From Fischerella sp. (GTDB lineage: Bacteria; Cyanobacteriota; Cyanobacteriia; Cyanobacteriales; Nostocaceae), in assembly GCA_026419705.1 (NCBI GenBank), contig JANZYY010000064.1, forward strand, positions 1-14,459: a DNA stretch of 14,459 nt. The letters run 5' to 3'. The notes under the pieces were generated by a model. That model worked only from the letters and a program-made list of their open reading frames with translations, was not told the origin of the DNA and did no database searches. This document shows, piece after piece, positions 1 through 7,361 of the stretch (the stretch's first letter is position 1; each line of letters starts with the position of its first letter). The translations under genes were made by a program, and so were the position numbers.

Positions 1-57
1 GTAGTATGTAGTAGTAGTAGTAAAAATTAACCACTAACCACTAACCACTAACTACTA
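1..57. repeat. STRR heptamer array (CCACTAA) with a GTA-rich inverted partner
   Basis: Three exact copies of CCACTAA (31-51) are followed by the degenerate copy CTACTAT. They are preceded by a run of GTA/TAG triplets that is partly complementary to the final CTACTA, so an imperfect hairpin can form. The array runs straight into the stop codon of the DUF1614 gene (TGA on the minus strand, 58-60). Short tandem heptamer repeats of this kind are known from filamentous cyanobacteria. A role in transcript ending is inference. Confidence 0.75.
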
Positions 58-726
58 TCAACTCAATAACAGCGCAAATAGACCACACAAAGCAATACCA
101 TCAAACACGCCAGCGCCTCCAATACTCAGAACTCCTGAACTCTTAGCTATAATGTCCTTCAAGTGCAATATATCTGCACCAATCAAGGTTCCCAGGATAC
201 CGCCAGCAAAAGCCACAGGAGCAGCATGGAGAGGAGCTATTAACATGGCAGATACAGCAGCTGTTAGGGGAGCTAATAATGGATTCATCTGAATGCCTAT
301 TCCCGGCACTACCCGTGATGCATAGTAGCTAACAGCTGTGACGATCGCCGTCACTAGCAAAATAGCTAAGGCATTTCCTTGCGTAAATTGATACAATGCT
401 AGCAATATGGGAATTAAGCCACCGCCAACATTGAGAGCGATCACAGTCGAACGTTGCACTTTTCTAAGGGGAATTCCCCAAAACTCCTTCAACCACAGAT
501 CGATAAAGTCATCTGCAACAGCAACTGTGGATTGGGTACGGTACAAAGGAATGTTGATAGTACTGCCTAAAATTACCAGCGTCAATAATGTCAAGGCAAT
601 GTTGGGAGAAAATCCCAACTTTGCTACTGCGATTTTGACTACGTCTACTGCCAGCATGAACCAGAGGAATGGTACTAGCAGTAAAAACAGTAGAAATAGC
701 AGTAGTGAAACCGGCAAGTAAATCAT
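58..726 (-). CDS. DUF1614-family integral membrane protein
   Basis: A 222-residue, very hydrophobic protein with about six or seven membrane segments. It starts with a leucine-rich helix (about residues 5-27), has a polar loop with YRTQS and the acidic stretch ADDFIDLW, then further helices, and ends with GGAGVFDGI plus a last hydrophobic helix. This pattern and the GGAGVFDGI motif match cyanobacterial DUF1614 proteins, whose function is unknown to me. The frame is open four codons further to a TTG at 738. I chose the ATG at 726 because it gives the usual MIYLP start, although neither start has a clear Shine-Dalgarno sequence. It is transcribed away from the small membrane protein at 851. The stop codon touches a heptamer repeat array. 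No substrate or partner can be read from the sequence. Confidence 0.85.
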   Translation of the reverse strand: MIYLPVSLLLFLLFLLLVPFLWFMLAVDVVKIAVAKLGFSPNIALTLLTLVILGSTINIPLYRTQSTVAVADDFIDLWLKEFWGIPLRKVQRSTVIALNVGGGLIPILLALYQFTQGNALAILLVTAIVTAVSYYASRVVPGIGIQMNPLLAPLTAAVSAMLIAPLHAAPVAFAGGILGTLIGADILHLKDIIAKSSGVLSIGGAGVFDGIALCGLFALLLS

Positions 727-735
727 AGGAGTGTG

Positions 736-763
736 CAAGCAGGAGTTCGCTTTTTTCTGCTTG
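736..763 (-). promoter_or_regulatory. Hairpin in the leader just upstream of the DUF1614 gene
   Basis: Perfect 7-bp arms CAAGCAG (736-742) and CTGCTTG (757-763) can be extended inward by wobble pairs. On the minus strand the hairpin ends about 9 bases before the ATG at 726, where a ribosome binding site would be expected. A role in translation control is inference. The rest of the 739-850 divergent gap holds no gene; a 7-base direct repeat GTACTTT (832-845) lies just before the start of the plus-strand gene. Confidence 0.4.
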
Positions 764-850
764 AATTTATTGTAAAAATTAGGTGTTACAATCTGCTTTC
801 GTATCTACCCCCCAGAAAAAGGTGAATAGCCGTACTTTGTACTTTATATT

Positions 851-1042
851 ATGGAAAGTCAAATTAGATTTCTTTTGAAAGTATTTTTACTCTCTGCTGC
901 GATCTCAGTCTTGATTAAATATGCAGGATATTTTTTCTGTATTCCTGCAACAACGATGAATGCCTTGATTCTGGTCTTTTTACCAACAGTGCTAATGGCG
1001 ATCGCCTTGTTATGGCGATTCCAAGCACAAAAGCAAAGTTAA
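851..1042 (+). CDS. Small two-helix membrane protein, hypothetical
   Basis: A 63-residue protein with two predicted membrane helices (about residues 8-27 and 37-55), a short loop with CIPATT between them, and a basic polar tail (WRFQAQKQS). I do not recognise a named family. It carries a HIP1 site in its coding sequence, and its codon use resembles its neighbours. There is no good Shine-Dalgarno sequence before the ATG, which is preceded by the AT-rich direct repeat GTACTTT GTACTTT. It lies 90 bases upstream of the AI-2E-family gene on the same strand, so the two may be co-transcribed. It could be a non-coding open frame, but its clean amphipathic layout argues that it is real. Confidence 0.6.
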   Translation: MESQIRFLLKVFLLSAAISVLIKYAGYFFCIPATTMNALILVFLPTVLMAIALLWRFQAQKQS

Positions 1043-1120
1043 CTGAAACTCACCGGGCAAAAGTTGTGAAAATCAGCTAACCTAGCCCCATCTCAAGTAG
1101 ACAGCAATTTCCCGACTGCC

Positions 1121-1135
1121 AGGAGTTAGAGAGTG
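1121..1135 (+). promoter_or_regulatory. Ribosome binding site that fixes the GTG start of the AI-2E-family gene
   Basis: AGGAG at 1121-1125 lies seven bases before the GTG at 1133. This supports the GTG as the start rather than the downstream ATG at codon 7. The remaining intergenic sequence (1043-1120) shows nothing else recognisable. Confidence 0.65.
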
Positions 1136-2287
1136 AATCTAGGTCAATGGATGGGCTTAATTGCCCTAGTGGTTTCTTTGTATATTTTATGGCAAATTAA
1201 AGAAGTATTATTACTTATATTTGCTGCCATAGTATTAGCAACTACCTTAAATCGACTCGCTCGAAGGTTTCAACGTTCGGGAATGAGGCGTGGATTCGCT
1301 GTAGCCCTGTCAGTAAGCATATTTATCGCTGCTATAGTCGGTTTTTTCTGGTTAATCGTGCCACCTTTTGCCATTCAGTTTCAAGAACTCACCTATCGGG
1401 TTCCCCAAGGCATAGAGCGCTTTAATACTTGGCTTTACCAACTCAGAGCTGGTCTTCCCAGCCAGGTAACTCCTTATATTCCTGATATTAATAGCTTAAC
1501 GCAACAAGCACAGCCGTTTATCAATCGTGTTGTAGGCAGTTCCTTTGCCTTTGTTTCCGGCTCTTTAGAAGTGGTTCTAAAAACATTGCTGGTACTAGTT
1601 TTAACAGGAATGTTCTTAGCCGACCCCCAAGCTTATCGCAGGCTATTTGTGCGGTTGTTTCCCTGCTTTTATCGGCGGCGAGTAGATGGAATTTTGGATA
1701 AATGCGAAGTTTCCTTGGAAGGATGGATCACAGGCGCTTTCATAGCCATGTGCGTAGTCGCAATGATGAGCGTGATTGGTTTATCGCTTTTGCGTGTTCG
1801 CGCAGCGCTGGCTTTAGGAGTTTTAGCAGGATTTTTGAACTTAATCCCCAATTTAGGTCCGACACTCAGTGTTATTCCTGCAATGGCGATCGCGCTTTTG
1901 GACAGTCCTTGGAAATCTCTTGCCGTATTGGGTATTTACTTTATCATTCAGCAAGCTGAGAGTAATTTTATCACTCCTATAGTGATGGCACATCAGGTCT
2001 CATTGCTACCAGCTGTAACGTTAATTTGCCAGTTATTTTTTGTCAGTTTCTTTGGCTTTTTAGGCTTATTTCTCGCCCTACCCCTCACTGTTGTTGCAAA
2101 AATTTGGATTGAAGAAGTTTTGGTTAAAGATGTTTTGGATAAATGGGGTGGTAAGTCTCAAAAAGAAACAGAGTTTGTGATTATTTCTGACGATTTCCAA
2201 GATGAATCTGAATCAGAAACACAAACTTTAGCAGCAAAAATTATCAAAAATCCTGAGGAACATTCCAGCATTGATGATGACAGTTAG
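1133..2287 (+). CDS. AI-2E / PerM-family membrane transporter
   Basis: A 384-residue multi-pass membrane protein of the AI-2E transporter family (PerM/TqsA-like, about eight helices). Two helices lie at about residues 5-45, then a helix pair, then a soluble segment at about 90-135 (FNTWLYQLRAGLPSQV). The conserved C-terminal half contains LRVRAALALGVLAGFLNLIPNLGP and a glutamine-rich turn in IIQQAESNFITPIVM. An acidic tail of about 60 residues (ISDDFQDESESE) is probably cytoplasmic. Family members export autoinducer-2, or are Na+/H+ antiporter-like; the substrate here cannot be told, and an AI-2 role should not be assumed for a cyanobacterium. The start is a GTG with a good RBS. The gene ends directly in a heptamer hairpin. 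Confidence 0.9.
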   Translation: MNLGQWMGLIALVVSLYILWQIKEVLLLIFAAIVLATTLNRLARRFQRSGMRRGFAVALSVSIFIAAIVGFFWLIVPPFAIQFQELTYRVPQGIERFNTWLYQLRAGLPSQVTPYIPDINSLTQQAQPFINRVVGSSFAFVSGSLEVVLKTLLVLVLTGMFLADPQAYRRLFVRLFPCFYRRRVDGILDKCEVSLEGWITGAFIAMCVVAMMSVIGLSLLRVRAALALGVLAGFLNLIPNLGPTLSVIPAMAIALLDSPWKSLAVLGIYFIIQQAESNFITPIVMAHQVSLLPAVTLICQLFFVSFFGFLGLFLALPLTVVAKIWIEEVLVKDVLDKWGGKSQKETEFVIISDDFQDESESETQTLAAKIIKNPEEHSSIDDDS

Positions 2288-2342
2288 TTGTTAGTTGTTT
2301 GTTGGTAGTTGTTTGGAAAAACCACCAACCACCAACTACTAA
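2284..2342 (+). terminator. Inverted heptamer (STRR) hairpin after the AI-2E-family gene
   Basis: The left side has TTAGTTG, TTAGTTG, TTTGTTG, GTAGTTG. An A5 spacer (2317-2321) follows, and the right side has CCACCAA, CCACCAA, CTACTAA. The halves are complementary with mismatches, so the transcript can fold into a long imperfect hairpin. The first repeat overlaps the stop codon (TAG, 2285-2287). The position suggests transcript ending or 3' protection; there is no classical U-run. Confidence 0.5.
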
Positions 2343-2390
2343 CAATTCTCTAAAATTTCTCCACCGCTGGTCGCAAATAACGAGAGGGGT

Positions 2391-2690
2391 TTAGTTACCC
2401 CATTCTAAAGTGATTTCTAGATTAGCTGTACTTGCATCTTTAACGAGCAAAGGAGTGAGTTTTCCTGATTCAAGAGCAATATCTATACCAAACTTGACAC
2501 TGGCTTTATCGGGTTTAATTTTTTGCACTGTTTCTGCAATTTCCTTGGACAAAATTTCAAGCGCAGCGGTGACTTCGCGAAAAGGTCGAGTTTGAAAATT
2601 GATTTTGCGATCGCCAATCAATGCGGCTTCAACTCTGATATTTGTACCATCACTGAGTTCTACAGAAATAATTTTGCTCTGGAGTTCCAT
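2391..2690 (-). CDS. Trypco1-domain (CU044_2847-like) small protein
   Basis: A 99-residue soluble protein. It starts with a beta-rich segment (IISVELSDGTNIRVEA), continues with a helix (VTAALEILSKEIAETVQKI), and ends with the stretch ASVKFGIDIALESGKLTPLL then ANLEITLEWGN. This order resembles the trypsin-co-occurring domain 1 (Trypco1, CU044_2847 family), which is often found near trypsin-like peptidases in conflict-type gene sets. No peptidase is visible here. The frame is open to a TTG at 2777, but the extra N-terminus is not conserved-looking and covers palindromes, so the ATG at 2690 is preferred. It lies 175 bases downstream of the SWIM gene on the same strand. The family call rests on pattern memory; its molecular role is unknown. 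Confidence 0.7.
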   Translation of the reverse strand: MELQSKIISVELSDGTNIRVEAALIGDRKINFQTRPFREVTAALEILSKEIAETVQKIKPDKASVKFGIDIALESGKLTPLLVKDASTANLEITLEWGN

Positions 2691-2710
2691 TGTGTTTGAC
2701 TGGATTGCCC

Positions 2711-2738
2711 TACCATTATGGTATGTAATTACATGTAA
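2711..2738 (-). promoter_or_regulatory. Three nested palindromes upstream of the Trypco1-like gene
   Basis: TACCATTATGGTA (2711-2723), ATGTAATTACAT (2723-2734) and TTACATGTAA (2729-2738) are all perfect inverted repeats. The first two share one base and the last two overlap by six. The cluster lies 21-48 bases upstream of the ATG at 2690, where a promoter or operator would sit. A dimeric regulator binding site is inference; no known consensus (for example NtcA GTA-N8-TAC) fits exactly. Confidence 0.4.
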
Positions 2739-2801
2739 CAAATATAACTCATAATTCCGAACAAGCCAGCGGAGCAAAAGCTGGGATAAGGAATGAAGGG
2801 G

Positions 2802-2835
2802 AAGGTAAAAGGTAATAATCCTTCCTTTTACCCTT
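2802..2835 (-). terminator. Hairpin downstream of the SWIM gene
   Basis: GGTAAAAGG (2804-2812) and CCTTTTACC (2824-2832) form a perfect 9-bp stem with an 11-base loop, extendable past a one-base bulge. On the minus strand it follows the SWIM stop codon by about 30 bases and is followed by a pyrimidine-rich stretch without a strong U-run. It may end or process the helicase-SWIM transcript. Confidence 0.4.
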
Positions 2836-2865
2836 AATCTTTACTCTTTCCTCTAGCCGCAGGCT

Positions 2866-3711
2866 CTACTCTCCTACATTCATTGCTGCCAAAACAGCTT
2901 TTTGACTAACATCTTTGTAAACCGTATCCAAATACTTCATGACCGCATCAGCAGCAGTTAAACTTGCTAAATTTTCCCCTTCTTTGGCTAGAGGAATTGA
3001 TCCTAAAACATCTAAAACTGTCTCGCCAGTCGATGGTGCAATTACTACTAACGAAGAGTCTAGTGGTTCATTGTATTGCCAGAAACGATCTATGTTTATG
3101 TTTAAGTTTAAAGAGTATTGCTGCTGAGAAGATAACTCTTGAAATTCTGGTGTTGTAGTTTCAGCAATCTCAACATTAGCGCTACGTAATTGCCGCAAAT
3201 TGCTGATAATTTGCTCTTTAGTACGTCCTCGTAATTGAAATAGTACAAAAGGGTCTTCACTGAAGCGATCGCCCAACTGATAATAAACTGCTGCAATATG
3301 TTTGCAAGGATTAGCTTTATCAGGACAAGAACATCTGCTGTGAACATCAGATAGGGTAAAAGGAAATAGCGAAAGACCATTGGCAGTAAAAACTTCTTCT
3401 ATATTTTGCGGCATTTCTCCTGCTAACAGCTTGGCAGCGAAAATTGCTTTTTTAGACATTGTTTCCACTACATAACCCCACTCTTCATCACTAAATGAGT
3501 CTAGGGAAAGGGAAACTTTATAGGGTTCTGATTCACTACCTTGGACTCTTGCCAATACCTTTGCACCTTGAAACTCAATACTGAGAACATTGCCTTGACG
3601 TGCGTAGTTTCTACCGCGTTCCAAACGTTTTTTAAAACGGTAAGAATCTAATAATTCTAACCAGCGTTGCGACCACCATTCTCGGCTGGCTTGAAGGGTG
3701 TAATTCGTCAT
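2866..3711 (-). CDS. SWIM zinc-finger protein, partner of the SNF2 helicase
   Basis: A 281-residue soluble protein. Its central SWIM zinc finger reads CSCPDKANPCKH, with ligands C127, C129, C136 and H138 (C-x-C-x6-C-x-H). The N-terminal part (REWWSQRW, then RLERGRNYARQG) is typical of bacterial SWIM proteins encoded next to SNF2 helicases. SWIM domains bind DNA or protein, so this is probably an accessory subunit of the helicase. It is the second gene of a minus-strand pair, 99 bases after the helicase stop codon. The start is supported by an AGAGGA ribosome binding site just upstream (+ strand TCCTCT at 3717-3722). The C-terminal half has no motif I can name. The partnership is inferred from gene order. 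Confidence 0.85.
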   Translation of the reverse strand: MTNYTLQASREWWSQRWLELLDSYRFKKRLERGRNYARQGNVLSIEFQGAKVLARVQGSESEPYKVSLSLDSFSDEEWGYVVETMSKKAIFAAKLLAGEMPQNIEEVFTANGLSLFPFTLSDVHSRCSCPDKANPCKHIAAVYYQLGDRFSEDPFVLFQLRGRTKEQIISNLRQLRSANVEIAETTTPEFQELSSQQQYSLNLNINIDRFWQYNEPLDSSLVVIAPSTGETVLDVLGSIPLAKEGENLASLTAADAVMKYLDTVYKDVSQKAVLAAMNVGE

Positions 3712-3750
3712 AATTTTCCTCTTTAATTTTTTAATTATTACACCGACTTA

Positions 3751-3783
3751 CCCCTCAATTTCTTCTTTGCAAAAAAGAGGGGG
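3751..3783 (-). other. Hairpin between helicase and SWIM genes
   Basis: CCCCTC (3751-3756) and GAGGGG (3777-3782) form a 6-bp GC-rich stem with a 20-base A/T-rich loop. It lies between the helicase stop codon and the SWIM ribosome binding site, followed on the minus strand by an A/T-rich tract. It could attenuate or process the two-gene transcript. Confidence 0.35.
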
Positions 3784-3810
3784 AGAATTTAATTTTCCTT
3801 CGCTTGTGAT

Positions 3811-6800
3811 TCACTCTGTATCTTCTTCTGCAATTACTGCACTGCGATCCAGTATGAGTAAGTTGCGGAGCTGGTTTGTATCCAGTTCGGTCAGCCATTC
3901 TTCGCCCGCACCTACAACTTGTTCGGCTAGTTGTTTCTTGCTTTCAATCATGTCATGAATTTTCTCTTCTAAAGTGCCAGTGCAAACAAATTTGTGTACT
4001 TGCACGTTGCGGGTTTGACCAATACGAAATACTCTGTCTGTAGCTTGATTTTCTACTGCTGGGTTCCACCAACGATCAAAATGAAAGACGTGATTTGCGC
4101 GTGTTAAATTCAGTCCCACACCACCCGCTTTCAGAGACAATATCATAATTGGTGGTCCTTGAGGATCGTGTTGGAAACGATCTATCATTTCCTCACGCTG
4201 TTTTTTGCTGGTACTGCCATATAAAAACAATATTTCTCGTCCTAGCTGTTGTTCTAGGTAGGGTTGTAGCATTTTACCCCATTCAGCGAATTGGGTGAAA
4301 ATTAAAGCGCGATCGCCCTCTGATAAAACCTCTTCTAACATTTCTTGCAATCGCATTAGTTTTCCAGATAGACGTGGTTCTAAAAGAGTAGCTTTTTTCA
4401 AATATTGAGCAGGGTGATTGCAGATTTGTTTTAGCTTCACGAGTAAAGCTAAAATCATTCCCCGACGCTGCATTCCCTCGGCTGTTTCAATTTCAGCTAG
4501 TGACTGTTCTACTACTTGTTGATACAGTTCTGCTTGTTCGGGACTAAGACCGCAAAAGACGTTCATTTCTTGTTTTTCTGGCAAGTCTTGAATAATTTCG
4601 CGGTCAGTTTTTAAGCGACGTAAGATAAATGGTTGAACCAAAGAACGCAATTGAGCTAACGAAGCAGCATCACCGTACTTCTCAATTGGTATGACAAACC
4701 GTCGCTGGAAGAATTGCTTATTACCTAAATAACCAGGATTGAGAAAATCTAAAATTGACCAAAGTTCTTGCAGCCTATTTTCTACCGGTGTTCCGGTCAG
4801 GGCAATGCGATATGTTGATTCTAGTTGTCGTACTGCTTGGGACTGCTTCGCCTCAGCATTTTTAATATTTTGCGCTTCATCTAAAACAATTCCTTGCCAA
4901 GCAACACTTTGTAATGACTTTAAATCTCGATGAATGAGTGCATAGCTAGTGATGACTAAATCATGTTTGTTGGCTGCTTCTACAAATGCCTTTCCTTTAG
5001 GGCGTTTGTCACCGTGGTATTGCAAAACTTTCAGCGTCGGTGCAAATTTTTTGACTTCCCGTTCCCAGTTTCCTAAAACTGAAGTTGGGCAAATTAGTAG
5101 CGTTGGTTTTTCTAGTGCATTCTCTTCTTTCAGATGTAGTAAGAAGGCAATGAATTGGATTGTTTTCCCCAATCCCATATCGTCCGCAAGACACGCACCC
5201 AAGCCCCAACGTTCCAGGAAAGTCAACCAAGCTACACCACGCTGTTGATATGGTCGTAATTCTCCTCGGAAACTAACGGGTGTGGGTAGGGGTTCAACTG
5301 CTTTGTTATTCGTCAGGTTAGTAATTAATTCTTGTAATGCTCCTGATGCTTCAAAGCTGACCACTGGTAATTTCTCTATGGTTTGAGTATCCCCAGTACT
5401 TAAGCGCAAAGCATCTTCCAGAGAAAGAGCCATTTGGTCTTTGCGAGAAGCAAAAAAAGCTTGTGCTGTTTTGATGTCTTGGGGTCGCAATTCTACCCAC
5501 TCACCGTTAATTTCTACGAGCGGACTATTCAGAGCTACTAATCTGTCAAACTCCTGTTTGGAAAGAGTTTGTCCGCCAATTGCTAATTGCCACTGAAAAT
5601 TCAATAAGCTCTGCAAACCCAGGCGTCCTTGCTTTTTGTTTGGTGTTTGAGCAGTAATTTTCAAACCCAAACGGTTTGCCCATCCTTCACGATTCGCTAA
5701 ACTAGCAGGCAAAACTACACCCAAACCGTTATCCTCAAACCGCCACTTCACGGACTTGATAAACTCATAGGCTTGTATGGGGTTAAGGCGACAAGACTGG
5801 GGGTATGAGGTTTCCAAGCTAGGCGTAATCACTGGATACAACCGCGAAGCCAAACCCAAACCGCGTAAAAACGTCTCTTGTGGCTGTTTAATTGTGCGTC
5901 CTTTATAAACTAAGTTTTCTACTGGATGCTGCCAAATGGTTTCTGCAGCCACTAAAAATTCCGGATCGTCTGGTGCTTGGAGGAAATACTCTAAAGTCCA
6001 ATCAGTTTCTCCCGACTTTGGTGGATGTAGAACAAAACAGGTACGAAACAGGTTTTTCCCCGCCAGTTGGTATTGCAGCGGCATTGTCCAAGCTTTTAAT
6101 GCTGCTTCTAATCGTTCCAAACCAATTGGTTCGGCGTTGACTACACCTGATGCAGCTGTTAAAGAATGCAACCATTGCCGCACTGCTGATGGTAAAGATG
6201 CCATTAGCCTTGTTTCTAGAATTGCTTGGGAACCCACCATTGTCCTGATTTGGGCGTCTATAGTGTGGTTGAGAAATCCCAGCAGCAATTCTTGCGGTTC
6301 CGGTGGCAAGTCTATTGAGATGGGGCGATCCGAAGATGGGGTGTAGACGCTGTCCGGACGAGTGACCGTAGGGTTGGATTGATTTTTCTCCCAATCTTCT
6401 AACCTGCCAATCTCCCCACTTCCTTGGTATGTCCGACATGCTAAGGGCATCAGCTGTGAAAATTTTTCTAGACGACTGCTGTCCAAAGCACTATCTAGAA
6501 GTGCTTGCCACTTGGCGACGATAGAACCACCTGTTTGTCTTTCAAGAATTGGTAAAAATTTACATCTGGCAATTAGATCCAAGCTCCAACGAGCAACTTG
6601 TGACCAAAAGCGTAAATCTCCGCCGATAAAACCATCTTCACCATTGGCAGCACTCAAGGGTAGAGAAGTAAGAAATTTGACTGTTTCCTTGGGACTGAGA
6701 CAAAAACCCTCGACTCGCCACGGATATAAATATTGTGAAAATGGTTTTTCTGAACTCAAGATTGCCGAATGTACTGGAGAAATTGATACTGTCTGTTCTT

Positions 6801-7149
6801 GTTCGCTGACTGAAAAATAAGTGGGTAAAGCAATAATTTGTGAGTGCTTTGGCAAAGTGGTATCGGCAACACTTGCAGCTTTACGTGTTAGCGTAGCTTT
6901 TCCTTTCCAAGCTGCACCGCTTTGTACAGATGCGATCGCACCTCCCGTTTTTATAGACTCGGGAATTGCCAAATTATGAGAATTTAGCCACTCGCTTAAT
7001 TCAGTCGGCGCGAGCGCATAAGGGTAAAATGGCACTTCTGTCAATGCACTTGCATCGATATTTGCTCCAAGAGTTCGCCAAGTCTCTCCCCAAATAAAGA
7101 AACAACTACCCTGATTTCTTAATAACCAACTACCGTGTAAAATTGCCAT
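3811..7149 (-). CDS. SNF2-family DEAD/DEAH-box helicase
   Basis: A 1112-residue cytoplasmic ATPase of the SNF2 family, in the bacterial HepA/HelZ-like group that carries an N-terminal SNF2-associated domain (DUF3670-like). The long N-terminal half (about 1-600) lacks helicase motifs. The ATPase core starts at about 625 (RPYQQRGVAWL). Walker A is DDMGLGKT, with K662. The Walker B/DEAH-box position is DEAQ at 757-760, and motif III is LTGTPVENR. The C-terminal RecA lobe has LKAGGVGLNLTRA, RWWNPAVENQATDR and FRIGQT (arginine about 1042). All core motifs are intact, so it should be active. Such enzymes translocate on double-stranded DNA and remodel nucleoprotein; the exact substrate is unknown. 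The start is the ATG giving MAILHGSWLL, without a strong RBS. The SWIM gene follows on the same strand. Confidence 0.95.
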   Translation of the reverse strand: MAILHGSWLLRNQGSCFFIWGETWRTLGANIDASALTEVPFYPYALAPTELSEWLNSHNLAIPESIKTGGAIASVQSGAAWKGKATLTRKAASVADTTLPKHSQIIALPTYFSVSEQEQTVSISPVHSAILSSEKPFSQYLYPWRVEGFCLSPKETVKFLTSLPLSAANGEDGFIGGDLRFWSQVARWSLDLIARCKFLPILERQTGGSIVAKWQALLDSALDSSRLEKFSQLMPLACRTYQGSGEIGRLEDWEKNQSNPTVTRPDSVYTPSSDRPISIDLPPEPQELLLGFLNHTIDAQIRTMVGSQAILETRLMASLPSAVRQWLHSLTAASGVVNAEPIGLERLEAALKAWTMPLQYQLAGKNLFRTCFVLHPPKSGETDWTLEYFLQAPDDPEFLVAAETIWQHPVENLVYKGRTIKQPQETFLRGLGLASRLYPVITPSLETSYPQSCRLNPIQAYEFIKSVKWRFEDNGLGVVLPASLANREGWANRLGLKITAQTPNKKQGRLGLQSLLNFQWQLAIGGQTLSKQEFDRLVALNSPLVEINGEWVELRPQDIKTAQAFFASRKDQMALSLEDALRLSTGDTQTIEKLPVVSFEASGALQELITNLTNNKAVEPLPTPVSFRGELRPYQQRGVAWLTFLERWGLGACLADDMGLGKTIQFIAFLLHLKEENALEKPTLLICPTSVLGNWEREVKKFAPTLKVLQYHGDKRPKGKAFVEAANKHDLVITSYALIHRDLKSLQSVAWQGIVLDEAQNIKNAEAKQSQAVRQLESTYRIALTGTPVENRLQELWSILDFLNPGYLGNKQFFQRRFVIPIEKYGDAASLAQLRSLVQPFILRRLKTDREIIQDLPEKQEMNVFCGLSPEQAELYQQVVEQSLAEIETAEGMQRRGMILALLVKLKQICNHPAQYLKKATLLEPRLSGKLMRLQEMLEEVLSEGDRALIFTQFAEWGKMLQPYLEQQLGREILFLYGSTSKKQREEMIDRFQHDPQGPPIMILSLKAGGVGLNLTRANHVFHFDRWWNPAVENQATDRVFRIGQTRNVQVHKFVCTGTLEEKIHDMIESKKQLAEQVVGAGEEWLTELDTNQLRNLLILDRSAVIAEEDTE

Positions 7150-7265
7150 TTGCCAATTACTCAGATGTTCGCAAAACTAAAGTCTTGAATTCGCTTATTT
7201 TCTACTTTTGGTAATTCCTTGACTTTTAAATTTTCAAGAATTCTTATTAATAATAATTAAATATA

Positions 7266-7285
7266 ATTACTTGCTAGTAAGTAAT
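7266..7285. promoter_or_regulatory. AT-rich inverted repeat in the helicase upstream region
   Basis: ATTACTT and AAGTAAT are perfect 7-bp arms around a 6-base spacer. The site is about 115 bases upstream of the helicase ATG. A second perfect palindrome, AAGAATTCTT, lies at 7236-7245. Either could be an operator; no regulator is suggested by the sequence. I see no clean -10/-35 pair for the helicase. Confidence 0.3.
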
Positions 7286-7361
7286 CTTAATTAACATTAG
7301 CCAAAATGCAATTATCTCTTTACAAAATCTTAAAAATAGCATCGAAGTAGAACTAAAATAT

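Noticed and set aside
1133..2287. AI-2 quorum-sensing exporter
   Set aside because: Family membership is clear, but nothing in the sequence or neighbourhood supports AI-2 as substrate, so only the family name is given.
4739..6820. Plus-strand open frames antisense to the helicase gene
   Set aside because: The minus frame has a full set of SNF2 motifs; the antisense frames have no recognisable domains.
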